A DNA stretch of 64,000 bases, from contig QKWP01000196.1 in the NCBI GenBank assembly GCA_003550325.1, positions 251,146 through 315,145 of the forward strand, in the 5' to 3' direction. How positions within the stretch are numbered: the stretch's first letter is position 1; every line of letters begins with the position of its first letter. Source of the DNA: Gigaspora rosea. Lineage: Eukaryota; Glomeromycota; Glomeromycetes; Diversisporales; Gigasporaceae. Below, piece by piece: positions 35,302-46,588 of the stretch. The notes beneath the pieces are model-generated. The model saw only the letters and a list, made by a program, of their open reading frames with translations. It had not been told where the DNA came from and did not search any database. The position numbers and the translations under genes were made by a program.

Positions 35302-36690
35302 GAATTTTGTTAAATTTAGTAGGTTGTGATATCACAGGTTAATATTTAAAAAAAAGATTAAAGAAATTTTTATCATTTAGTGTGAGTGCATTGTAATGCA
35401 TTCTATAAGATCTAGTGTAATGTGAAATCAAACAACCCATTCTTTTTGTTAGTTAGGGTTAGGATAAGGTGGGAAGTTTTATAGTAAAATTTTGCAAAAA
35501 TATAAGCTATAAGTGATTTTTTTAAAACATTGCTGTTTTTTTATTTTCATCTTATACCTGATTCTACGATCTGATTGGTTTATCAGGTGCGTGTGTTACA
35601 ATGCACATGCAATAAGTTATATAACTCTAAAAAAAAATTTAAAATTATTATTAGTTAAGGTTAAAGTTCGAACTAGTATTAATATTAGGGTTAGAGAGCA
35701 TATATATATATGCAAAATTAAGTGCAAAAACTTTAATTAGAAGCCCAAGACTAGTTTATATAATGAAATTTCAAGATGGTTAATTTTTAATTTGGTTTGT
35801 TACACAAGATCCTGTGATCTAATTTGTCAATTATATTAATCTACCTGTGATATTTAACATCCTTTATACTTACTACACGTGTAAATAAATTTTCTTCTTA
35901 CTAGTATTGAACACTATAGATACAAAGTATAATATGTAATGTTTATTATAAAATATATAAAAACTACCATTAACATTTAAAAAAAAAAAATATATATATA
36001 TAAAAACTAGCTATTCTAATTTTAACTTTAATCTTAATTTAATTTAATTATTTTTAAAATTGTTTAAATGCTATAGTTATTTAATTAGTTTTTTAAATTA
36101 ATATTCTTTTACAAAAATCAACTAATACTTAAATCAAAATATTTAAACAAAAAATCGAAAGTTTAAATTTACTTTATTTTATTATTAATTTCTTAATAAT
36201 ACTATTTTTAAATTTAAACCAAATCAATGTTATATTAATTTTTTAATACTATTTATTTTTTAAAAATCTTTTTATTAAAAATATATTTTAAAACAAATAT
36301 TATAAAAGTAAAGAAAATTATAATAAAAAAATTAAAATAAACTACAAATTAAAAAATATATATTTATTAAAACAATATATTTATGCTAAATAGCAACCCC
36401 AACATAATTTGTTAAGTTAAAATACTATATATCATAAAATACTGTAATAATTGTTTATACAAAAAATCATCAAATTGGTATACGTAAAACTGATGATTTA
36501 AATATCTAAAGACAGTATATATTTACTCAAACATTAGCACACATGAAAGGTGGGTCATAAAAAGTGTTGAATCATGAATAAATCAAGCATACACCCAAAA
36601 TCGAGGAAATACTCATGAAAATTTTAATCAAAGATGAATATAAAGTTAAATGGTAAACGAAAACAAATTGTGGTAGATTAATAATGATTA
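35302..36690. other. AT-rich 3' flank of the sirtuin gene
   Basis: 35420-35840 contains GTTAGTTAGGGTTAGG and other element-like words; 35860-36690 is over 80% A+T and featureless. No clear gene. Confidence 0.4.
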
Positions 36691-36697
36691 TTAAAGT

Positions 36698-39091
36698 TTA
36701 TGATTCTATATGGGACAGAGTAGAAGATGAAGGCAATTCTAAAGTCTGTCTAAGGTCAGTGTGATCGATTTCTTTACTATCATCAATATTCGATATTCTT
36801 TGATCATTTAAACCTTCAACATTTGACTTCACACCAATATCACCCAATTCGCCCTTCACTACAGCCCCTTCAAACAAATAAATGTTAGGCTCCACAAATC
36901 GATAAGGTACAGGTTTTGAAGACGGTTTAAGTTTTTTGTGAACCAACTCCCATTCTAAAAGTCTACAGAGTTCAGGTATGATAACGTCACAGTCGCCAAG
37001 GAGTTGAACGTCAAACTGCATGTGTGTTATGGGGGTTTTGTTGATTACAATTTGAGGAACACGATGGGGAATTTGCCCTATTCAAAAAGAATTCAAAAGT
37101 TAGTTAATTACGTTTACAAAAAAATTAATAAATAAATAAATAAATAAAATAAAAAAATGCGCCAATTATATATCAAATTAAGCAGTTAAATTTTAAGTAT
37201 AATCGACATTTTTCCAAACTAAAGCCTGAATAGAAATAGCAATAAACATACCCATTATTTCACTAACTGGGGCCACTTTTAGACTACTTCCCATTACAAT
37301 TAACAGGTCAACTTTTTCACGATCTTTGGGAAAGCATTGGTCAAATTCAGGAGGTAATTTCTCACCAAAGAAGACAATATCAGGTTTCATGATTGACAAA
37401 CATTCTTCCACGTCTTCTTCGTTACGTAACTTTTTACATTTGGGACAACGAGGTACACGTTGGTGAAGGATATCATCTTTGATTTCACTGCCATCGACTT
37501 TATATTCACACACTATACAACTAGCAGTTGCAAAAGAACCTAAAGAATGTGAAATTGATAATTAATTTCAATTGAATTAACATTATTAAAGAGAGTAATC
37601 TTAAGATACAAGTACCATGACATTGTAGAACGTTCTTAATTCCTGCAGCTTGTTCCAGGGTATCAATATTTTGGGTGTAATTTCTTAAAAGTTTTCCTTT
37701 TTCTTCCAATAATTTAATGAAATAGTGTGAAGGAGATGGTGTGAAATTACTGGGATATATTTCCTGTAATAATAAAAAATATTACATCGCAAAATGTAAT
37801 CAAAATAGAACGTAATGATTCATAAATTGTCAAACTCAATAATACCTTGGCGAACGAATAAAAAACATCAGGACAGTCTCTGAAGTAATTGATATCGAAC
37901 ATATCTTGTGGGTCATCCAAATCAAATTCTGATAACCGAGAATAGATGCCGTTCTCGGAACGAAAGTCTGGTATTCCACATGACACGGAAACCTGATAAG
38001 TTCTACGCACATTAATTTCATATAAAGTTTATTATGTCTAGTTAGTAGTAAAAGAAAAAATATAAAATCACAACCCACCCCTGCGCCTGTCAAAACCATA
38101 ATATTTTTTGAATCTCGTAATAATTCGACAACTTGTTCTAATGTATTAATATTTGGCAGTTTTTGCCGTTGCCGTAAGAATTTCGCAACAATTTTATGCA
38201 GAACTGGAAGTAATTGCATATCTGGAAGGTCGTTAATTCTTTTTGGCTATTATAAGATTAGCATTGATCATAAAATAAGTAAAAAAGAAAAAATGCATTA
38301 TTATTTAATATAGGTTTGGTATTTTACAACTAACCAATTTATAATCGAAAGCGTAAAATAACTTCTGAAGGGAAATATGTTTTTCAAGAAAGTATTCTTG
38401 AATGAACTTCTGAGTTCCTGAATTACAAACAAAATGAATACATGAATACACAAATTGATAATGAGATATAACAAGCACATACAGATTGATAAAGTTGAAA
38501 ACAATAAATAATACCTTTTTCTTTGGCTTCTTGTTTTAAATGTTCGCATTCATCATCATCCAAACATGGAAGATCTTTCAGAATCAAGTATAACTTGTGT
38601 AAAAGATTATATTATGAGAAAAATCCAGACATAAACACGGTAAAAAATGTACTTTGATCTTCCTCGTCTAATAATTGTCCTTCTTCTTCCACAATTTGGT
38701 CGTTGACATGATTTAGATGGTCAATAATATCTTCGATAGAAGAAGTTTCATCACTGCTGTCATTGACATGGTCACCCTCGTTCCAATCTTCATCGTCATC
38801 GTCATCGTCTTCTTCAACAAAAATACGCTGTTTACCAGTTACATCTTCGTCCGAATTGTCGGTAGATTCTATATGAGGACTCCCATTAGATTCTTTCACG
38901 ACACCGGACTGCGACGTGATTGACCTAACTGGTGTTATAGATGAAATCGGATATGTATGTGAAGAGGAAGAGTGTGAGAAATAGAGGGGGGGAAATTGGG
39001 CCTCATGATCTGATTCGCCCACACGAATCCGTTTGGGAGAGCTAAGCCCAGCAACTTGATCTGAATTTTCTTCACGTCTTCTAGTCAACAT
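36698..39091 (-). CDS. Class I sirtuin (SIRT1/Hst1/Sir2-type NAD-dependent protein deacetylase), 8 exons, 570 aa
   Basis: My splice model on the minus strand joins 39091-38653, 38574-38515, 38417-38335, 38246-38079, 37992-37846, 37763-37616, 37539-37252 and 37077-36698. All introns are GT-AG, the frame stays open and 1713 nt encode 570 aa. Exon 1 gives an acidic, low-complexity N-terminus with a basic patch (SPKRIRV, ~18-24) and an Asp/Glu run near 92-104, which suggests a nuclear protein. The catalytic core runs from about residue 230 to 500: GAGVSVSCGIPDFRS (248-262) and TQNIDTLE (329-336) bind NAD, His348 in QCHG is the expected general base, and Cys356/359/380/383 form the zinc site. FFGEKLPPEF, GSSLKVAPV and LLGDCDVI follow. 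The family removes acetyl groups from histone and other lysines using NAD and acts in silencing. Exon 3 resembles the helical region preceding the core in Sir2/Hst1 proteins. Nothing essential is missing. The symbol is left blank because SIRT1, Hst1 and Sir2 cannot be separated here. Confidence 0.93.
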
Positions 39092-39866
39092 ATGTTCACT
39101 GAATCACTACCAAAGCATATACTTTAAGTCTATTGAGGCTTTATTTTATTTTTTTTTTTGAACAGCTTAAAGACGACGGCAAGAACGAAATTGTCACGAA
39201 GGTAGACTCGTCAAGAGGCAATGAGCTAATTAAAGATGGAAATAGATTACAATTTTTGATGTCAGTAAAGATTTGTTTATGTCAAAAGTTATGTGGGTGC
39301 CTTTCTTTCGTTTTGTAGGACAGAATAGAATTTGCATTCACAGATTCACGGATTCTTATTGGTCAACTATAGATTTCATTATTAATACACAAATTTATCA
39401 CGTGTTTTATTTCGCTAGAAGTAACAGTATTTGGACATCAAAAAAAAAACTACGTATAATAAAAATAATGCTTAATAACATTATAAATACAATACTGGTA
39501 CCAAATTTTTGATCCAGAAACAGTATTTATTAATTAAATAATCTATGTGGTTTAATATAATCAAACTATAACGACAACAATTAAAACTTTAGAAGTTAAC
39601 AATCCTGAAATCCAGTCTCTTTTTTGATAATGATAAATTTATTTCCTGATTGCTAACAGGAATAACTTAACCAAAGAACAAAAGTTAATAAGAAAAAAAA
39701 TCATTTATTAGTTAATTACGTAATTATTTACCGTTGCGAAATAAGAATGACATTGATCCCTGCAGTATACCCATATGAGTATTGCGACACTGCAACGTCA
39801 CATCATCACATCAACATGATCATATAAATCGTTGTACCAAAAATTTCCCAGAAGTACACTTTACCA
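39092..39866. promoter_or_regulatory. Divergent intergenic/promoter region of the sirtuin and sorting nexin genes
   Basis: This 775-base spacer must hold both promoters. A TATAAAT at 39823-39829 lies about 40 bases upstream of the sorting nexin ATG, and an ACGTCA at 39795-39800 resembles a CRE/bZIP half-site. The sirtuin start is part of a CATATG palindrome (39089-39094). Most of the centre is AT-rich and repeat-free, apart from the LSm-like piece. The regulatory roles are inference from position. Confidence 0.4.
39166..39372 (+). pseudogene. Exon-like fragment resembling the first half of an LSm/Sm fold (Naa38-like?)
   Basis: Between the two divergent genes, a poly-T tract followed by AACAG looks like a 3' splice site at 39165. 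The next 99 bases encode 33 codons rich in charged residues (LKDDGKNEIVTKVDSSRGNE...). A plausible 54-base intron (39265 GTAAAG to 39318 TAG) leads to a second open stretch of 17 codons, DRIEFAFTDSRILIGQL, then a stop at 39372. FTDSRILIGQL matches the Sm1 pattern of LSm proteins, in which a D-G-R-like turn is followed by hydrophobics and G. No initiation exon upstream and no C-terminal Sm2 half downstream could be found. It may be the remnant of an LSm-type gene, part of a gene with unusual splicing, or chance. Sequence character is seen; the family assignment is inference. Confidence 0.35.
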
Positions 39867-42124
39867 ATGTCAGACCTGGAGGATATTGACCCTTTTTCAG
39901 ACACACTTCCCTTTTCGGATAATCTTCCTTATACTATAAACGATGATTCTGACGATAGTTTTGAAAAAGAGGAAGAAAACCAGCTTATCTCAATAAACTT
40001 GAACTATCAGCCAGAGGTTAAAACGCAATTTTGTTGTCAACTTGACAGGGACATTCACCAAGGAGACTTTACCATTCAAATTACTGGCGCACAAAAAACA
40101 ACTGATAATGCTGGAAGCAGTTTTATCACATATACTATAAAGGCTGGGGTAGGTAATTGATTCATTAATTGTTCCTGACTTTAGTTAGCAGTCTTTAATA
40201 TTTGTCAACTCTCAATGCCTTAATAGGAACAAGAGGTCAGGAGACGTTATTCGGAATTTGAATCATTAAGGAAATCGTTAATGCGTTTATACCCTACCTT
40301 AATCGCTCCGCCAATTCCGGAAAAGCAATCCTTTGGTGATCTATCAAGCTACCTAGTCCATCCTTTTCTTATATGATGGAAAGGCGGCAAGATATTTTTT
40401 TCCGTTTCTTGCCTAATGTTATCGGTTTACATTAAACATAGATCAACCTATGTCAATTTATTTTTGACTTATGTGACTACGAATAGTTGATTATGCGACC
40501 ATGCAAGGCAAGGCCAAAGAGGACATTACGATGATTGAAAAACGCAAAAGAATGCTACAGAGCTTCTTAAATCGTGTATCAAAACACCCGCAATTGTCAG
40601 GCGAACATATATTTCACAAGTTTATGGAAAGCAATGTTTCCTGGGTAAGTTGTAAGTCCATAGTGATAATTCAGTTGCGAAAGTTTATTAGATCTTACTA
40701 ATTTAATAATTGATTATAATCTTCTAGAATGAAGTGCTTCATTCTTATCCACTCTCTTCTCTTCCAAAGAACATTCTTCAGACATCACCTGCAAACCTTT
40801 CACAATCCAATGTTTCCCCTGTAAATCCATCTGTCCATCCACCGCTCCTTACTCCAAGTCCATCACAACAATTGAAAAAACCTGATCCCAAGTTTATTGA
40901 ATCCGAGGCTTTTACAAGAAAGTTTTCAAATCATATTAGCCAAAATATGGAAAAGACGAATAAAAGGATTTGGAAACGTTTGGGTGGTGCGGTTTTATTT
41001 TTCCATTGATTTTGTATGAGCTGAATTTACAAGGTTTCTACTCTTTTTGCATTCAAATTTTAAATTCATCCCTGATTATTTTTTCATGTCATAAATGAAT
41101 AGATTTTTCCAACGATTATGCTGAATTAGGGGCAATTTACAACGGTTTTAGTTTAAATGAAAGTGGAGACTTAGCAAATGCCATTGAAAAAGTAGGGCAA
41201 GCTGTGGATTCCACTTATGTGGCTACGGGAGACCTGGTAAAAATTATATATTTGTGCTTAAATTTATTTAAATTCTCAAAAATAACATTAATTTCGGTTA
41301 CAAGATTTCGTCACTCGAAATTGAATTCACCGAGCCATTGCAAGAGTATTCACAATTCGCGTCAGTAATCAGACAAGTTTTGAATTATAGGCATATGAAA
41401 CATTTACAAATGGAGCTTATTGCTGAAACACTTGAGAAACAAAAAGTTGCGCTGGATGGGTTGGAAAAGTCTGAAATTGAGGCTAAAAGAATAGAAGAAG
41501 TCTTGAGTAATGAACATGTCAGTCCGGCTTCGCTGTTTCAAGAAAATGAAAATAACGATAATTATGAAAATGGCCATTATGAAGAACTATTCCAAAATGG
41601 TGATGCTTCACAACCTACCGGAAGTGGTCATAATAAGAAGCTCAGTGGCTCGAAGATCTTTTCTGTGTTAAGTCATACTATTCATGGTATAATGGATGTA
41701 GATCCGGAGGCTGCCCGTAGAAATAGCATTGGCAAAACTCGTGAATCAATCATTCAAGTTAATATTTATTCCGTGTCATTAATGTTTATTTTATGTGTTA
41801 ATAATTTTAACAGTTATTCAATATTAGTTAGAAGAAGCTTTGGAAACTACGACTGAAGATCTAAAGAAAATATCTTTATCTATTCAAAATGACCTTGACC
41901 GTTTTCAACGGCAAAAGATTATGGATTTGAAAGAAATGCTTATCGCTTACGCAAAAAATCATCTTAAATGGTGTAAAAAGGTTCGTTATCACTTTATTAA
42001 TCATATAAAGGATAAATTTAATTTAAAATTTCATTAATGGTTCATTTTTATATCATACGAAAAATATCAGAATTTAAGTAATTGGGAAGAAGCGAAAGCT
42101 GAAGTTGAAAAGGTTCAGACGTGA
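39867..42124 (+). CDS. PX-BAR sorting nexin of the Snx41/Atg20 family, 8 exons, ~533 aa
   Basis: The model joins 39867-40148, 40227-40335, 40487-40644, 40728-40986, 41103-41236, 41305-41757, 41828-41980 and 42071-42124. The end of exon 4 is uncertain by three bases (40983 or 40986); the longer form matches the usual family spacing before SNDYAELGA. The N-terminus is short and acidic. The PX domain (about 55-185) has the phosphoinositide-binding RRRYSEF motif and the PPIPEK loop. A Pro/Ser-rich linker follows (~190-240), then a helical BAR region with family hallmarks: [46 protein letters not shown] and a C-terminal [18 protein letters not shown]. Members of this family bind PI3P on endosomes and, with Snx4/Atg24, act in endosome-to-Golgi recycling and selective autophagy. 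The gene is divergent from the sirtuin. Snx41 and Atg20 are close paralogues in yeast but often a single gene in other fungi, so no symbol is forced. Confidence 0.9.
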
Positions 42125-43249
42125 TCCACCAAGTGGCAAATGACTTGTATATTTTTATTATATATTTATTGTTATTGCAGCAAACGTTAAAATCAATTTG
42201 CGCAATTTGCGATAACCATTTTTGGTATTGAGTATTATTGGCATTGATGCCAAAAAACATTTTTCTTTGAAATAGTGGAACCAAACTTAAGCTTAATCAC
42301 ATAACACTTGCTCTTGTGTTTGTGATTAAAACATATCTATTCCTTAGTTAAATGATCTTGGTTTCATGAAACATTTCATTTTGTGATTTTGTTAGTTAAA
42401 TAACAAAATAAATTTTCTGCTGTACAAAATGTAGTGCTTAATTAGTAATAATGAAAATAAAAGCTGTTTATATGTAAAGTTAACAAATATTACTTGATAC
42501 CTTCAAAGGATTTATATGCACATGATTTTATATTATTTTCGTGGCTGGTATTTTCGTTTTTTTTTTTGGGCCAATCTAGTTTATCGTTTCATTATTGAAA
42601 AATATAAAAAGCTACTGTATTAAAGTTTACTAATTTATTAAATGTTTTACAAGTCAAAATATAAACATTTCTTCAAATCAATTTTTCTATATTAATATTT
42701 AGCTCTAGATCATCTATTAATAATTTGAATCAAAACAGGTTCAATGGTCCAAAAATATAAATACCTGTCACTATTACATACAATCAAATTATTTTCATTT
42801 GTACAGTATTAATTATTTCAAATTATTTATTATATCAAATATGATTCAGTGCAGAAAGAGCTAAATAAAATTTTATAAATTTATTACTGAAGCTAGAAAT
42901 TAGAGACCTCGTTAAAAACATACCAAAATTTACTTATACTCTTTTATTATCAAAACTAACCCTAACCATTAAAAAAAAGGCACCCCAAAAATTTTAGCAA
43001 ATTGTATATTAAAATAAATAAAATTTCCAGCTTTAGCCGCAACATTAATTATTTATTTTAAAATATTTTTTATAATTTTTATTTTTGTTATATATATAAA
43101 ATAGGAAAAATGTATGTCTCGCATCCAGCGATCTACATTGCATCTCACATCTCGATTTTGATTGGTTAATTGTTAAATTATAATTTTGGTGTTATTTTTT
43201 ATTTTAACAATATCTCATATAATATTAATAAAAATTACTTTTAGATAAT
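42125..43249. other. AT-rich 3' flank of the sorting nexin gene
   Basis: AATAAA-like polyadenylation candidates occur at 42409 (AAATAAAT) and 42456 (AATAAAAG). CTAACCCTAACC occurs at about 42957. No further gene was seen. Confidence 0.4.
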
Positions 43250-43444
43250 GCGCTTATATGCAAAATTTCATGCTGAACAAGTTTACTTAGGCGCCAAACA
43301 AAGATTATCTTAATAGAATTTTAGGATATTTTCATTTTTTTATTTTTTTCTTTAGTTTTTTGATAATATCTTAAAAGTCTACTAAGATAATCTTCTTAAG
43401 TTCTCTAAGTAAACTTGTTCAGCATGAGATTTTACATATAGGCG
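43250..43444. repeat. Inverted repeat with ~65-bp arms
   Basis: GCTGAACAAGTTTACTTAGG (43273) and its inverse (to about 43430) plus GATTATCTTA / TAAGATAATC. The same AAGTTTACTTAGG word appears in the 28.6-kb palindrome. Confidence 0.65.
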
Positions 43445-43751
43445 AAAAATTTTTTTTATAGTAGCTTTAATTTTTCTTAGGATAGTTAGATTTTTTAATT
43501 TTTGTTTACATTTTTTGTCTTTGTTTACATTCGATCGTTACACAAATTCAATCATCTGATTGGTACGATCGGAGGTGCGAAAAATAAGAATACACACCCC
43601 CTGCAGGATATAAATAACCCCTATAAAATATATATGATTCAAAGTGTCTGCTTTGGGATCAGGAAATTTTATTCAAGATTATAGAGTTGTCAGGTAATTT
43701 ACACATGATGATCTACCGGCATTTGTTAAAATGACAAGAATACAAACTGAA

Positions 43752-44475
43752 TACCATTTTACTTATTTGCGCGGGTAACACAAACCAAAAAAGGAATTCT
43801 GATTTTGTAAATAAACTAAGTGCGTGAGATAAAAATTTAGGGTTAGGGCCTTAACGTTAGAACTATAGGGTTAAAGTAATGCTTAATATAAGTAAAATTT
43901 CATTCCCATCATTTTTAATTAGTGCACCAAGATCAATTTAAACATTAGTTTTTGCGTATTTTCGCTTTTTTCTTCTTTTACGCGTGTTCGAATTCTTCAT
44001 CGGGCTAATTCGGAATAGTCAAAATTTGCACTCTCCGATTGGCTATTTCCTCTCCAGAAGCTTGTATTACCCGCGCAAATAAGTGGATGCACTAAATACA
44101 ACTAGCCATACATGCAGCTTTTGATTGCCTATTTAAGTAGCTACCTAGGGTTCTACGCATCCACTTATTTGCGCGGGTAATAAGAGGAAATAGCCAATCG
44201 GAGAGTGCAAATTTTGACTATTCCGGATCAGCCCGACGAAGAATTCGAACATGCGTAAAAGAAGGCGAAAATACACAAAAACTAATGTTTAAATCGATCT
44301 TGGTGCACTAATTAAAAATGACGGGAATGAAATTTTACTTATATTAAACATTACTCTAACCTTATAGCCTCTAACATTAAAACCCTAACTCTAAATTTTT
44401 ATTTCACGCACTTAGTTTATTTACAAAATCAGATTTTCTTTTTGGATTGTGTTACCCGCGCAAATAAGTAAAATG
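43752..44475. mobile_element. Inverted pair of a ~310-bp element with CTTATTTGCGCGGGTAA ends
   Basis: Copy A 43762-44083 and copy B 44164-44468 each begin and end with CTTATTTGCGCGGGTAA or its inverse and are near-identical in opposite orientation across an ~80-base spacer. The flanks are inverted too (CCATTTTA / TAAAATGG; TGGATGC / GCATCCA), so the whole unit is one 720-bp palindrome. Each copy contains a TTAGGG-like tract (TTTAGGGTTAGGGCC in A). Confidence 0.85.
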
Positions 44476-45142
44476 GAGTTCTACACAACGTCCCTAGCTC
44501 TCCCACAAAAAATTGTAATATTGGCCAATCGAATTTCAGGATCAGGTGTAACCAGTGTTGGGTACAGTCCTAAGTCCAGTTTAAAAACTGGACTGGACTG
44601 TTCCACTGGAACTAGTTCCAAGTCCAGTTTTCATGTGATTTGTCTAAAAAATTTTTATTGGTCATAGGCTTTATATAATTTGTACATACATATATATACT
44701 AATTGCTGAATAGCAATATATAACTATGATTCCAAAAATTCAAAATTTAATCAATTAGCTTTACAAAAGCCTTCTGTTTTATCTTATTCCAGAGAAATTA
44801 TTGCTTGTACTATTAGTACCTGTTAGGAACTTTAACTTTTATAGGTCTACAAATCTATAGATATTAACAAAGCTACAAATTTTATTTATATTTTTATATA
44901 ACTTATTACACATTAATAGTATTATGGAAATATATATAAAATATTAAGATTAAAGATGTCTTGAGATTGTGTACAAGCACTAAACTTAATTAAAGTAATC
45001 CTTATAGTGATTTTACTAAAGATTCATGGTATAAAATATGATAATAAATTTAGTTAACTAGCAAACTACTTTTAGTATTAATTAAGGGTAGAGGGTACTA
45101 TTTTAAAATTATATATAAACTTAATGGTAAATTTTTTTATAT

Positions 45143-45390
45143 GGGAATGAGTCAGTAGAAAAGGGACAAATCATTTTTAGTAAAATTTTTTTAATTTTTA
45201 AATTAAAATATTTTGACAACTATTTAATCAAATTTGATAAAAATTTTTTTATTTTAATTTTAAAATTAGTAGAATTAAAATAAAAAAAAATTTATTAAAT
45301 TTATTAAGATAGTTGTTAAGATATTTAAACTTAAAGTCAAGAAAACTTTTACTTAGAAAAAATTTGTCCCTTTTCTACTGACTCACCCCC
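45143..45390. mobile_element. 248-bp MITE, GGGAATGAGTCAGTAGAAAA ends
   Basis: GGGAATGAGTCAGTAGAAAA and the inverse of TTTTCTACTGACTCACCCCC, flanked by ATAT. AT-rich interior, no ORF. Confidence 0.78.
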
Positions 45391-45718
45391 ATATTTAAAT
45401 TTTATAAAAAACTATAATAAGTCAACTAATTATATTTTAAACCAAGTTTGTAGAGCAGCTTTTTCTGATTCTAATGATAGTAAAATCATTAAAATTGGTT
45501 AAAAACTCAGTGAGCTATAAAATTTTAAAGATTGGGTATTGAAAGTTAGTAATAAAAATAACTTATAAATTTACGCAAATTGACCAATCAGAATTAGAGA
45601 TTTTGTGCAACCCAGAAAATTTTTGGTCAACCCAGAAAAACTTTATGATATATACAATATATTTTTTTAAAATATAATAATAGTTCAAATTTTTACCATA
45701 ATAGATAAATTGTTTTAT

Positions 45719-45913
45719 TTATATTTTGTAAAATTTTAATAAAAATTAGTTGTAATTTAAAAAAGTTTTATTAGTAGCATATGTCAATTTTATATAAAAA
45801 TTTNNNNNNNNNNNNNNNNNNNNNNNNNNTTATATTTTGTAAAATTTTAAAAAATTAGTTGTAATTTAAAAAAGTTTTATTAGTAGCATATGTCAATTTT
45901 ATATAAAAATTTT
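45719..45913 (+). repeat. 85-bp direct duplication flanking a 26-N gap (45804-45829)
   Basis: TTATATTTTGTAAAATTTTA... to ...ATATAAAAATTT occurs at 45719-45803 and again at 45830-45913 with a few-base difference. Placement immediately on both sides of an N-run suggests unmerged contig ends. Confidence 0.8.
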
Positions 45914-46588
45914 AAAATACCATATAAAAACTATATAAAAATGATCTACGTACCCTCTACCCTTAATTATTTTCATTAAATCACAGTAACTACTCAATTA
46001 CTCACTCCGCCTGTTCATTTAAGTAATTGTATATTATATACAAAAAATTTATTTGGATTGACCAGTTTTCATACTATAAATTATTTATTAATTAAAACTA
46101 AAACAAATTTAATTCAATTTTTAAGCTCAATTTTTAGTTAGATATTTAATTATATTAAAAAAAAGTTGATATATTGATATTTTAAATTATTTATGATAAA
46201 ATTAAAACTTGTATAGTAGCAAAATTTAGATGCTATTTAAATAATAAATACAAGTTAATATATTTGTATAGTTAGATAAATTTTATATAATATATAAATA
46301 TAGTTATAAAAATTTTATAAATATAATTTATTTTTATTCATATATACATATTTATTATAGGTCCAGTTCCAGTAAGTACTGGAACTGAACTGGACTAGTC
46401 CAGTCTAGTAGTGGTCCACTAGACCAGTTCAGTCTAGGGGCCAATACTAGGTATAATGTAAAATTCGAAACGAAACTACCTTTTACAAAAAACAAAAATA
46501 TCTTTAAATTTTAATTAGAAAACCACTTTTTGCAGCCTAATTAAAAGTATTTTTTGTGAAATTTTATTCATAAAGTATTTTAACTCTG

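Larger units (their letters stand above)
45083..45966. mobile_element. TTAAGGGTAGAGGGTAC-ended element nested in the hAT-like element
   Basis: TTAAGGGTAGAGGGTAC and its exact inverse at 45950-45966. Same end family as 4036, 33719 and 62363. Contains a 248-bp MITE (45143-45390), a weak core copy (45443-45512) and the 26-N gap. Confidence 0.78.
44553..46449. mobile_element. hAT-like element, CAGTGTTGGG end, imperfect 8-bp duplication
   Basis: The left end CAGTGTTGGGTACAGTCC and the inverse of the right end (TAGTATTGGCCCCTAG) are diverged TIRs. The flanking octamers are GGTGTAAC (44545-44552) and GGTATAAT (46450-46457). Multiple CCAGT / ACTGG subterminal words (AGTCCAGT, TGGACTGG) lie within 80 bases of both ends, as in hAT elements. 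No transposase is readable. Contains the 45083-45966 foldback and an assembly gap. Confidence 0.6.

Noticed and set aside
38717..38923. 68-codon plus-strand ORF
   Set aside because: Antisense to sirtuin exon 1 (the acidic run reads as Val/Ile-rich).
39273..39512. 79-codon plus-strand ORF
   Set aside because: Out of frame with the LSm-like reading, ends in AT-rich low-complexity residues.
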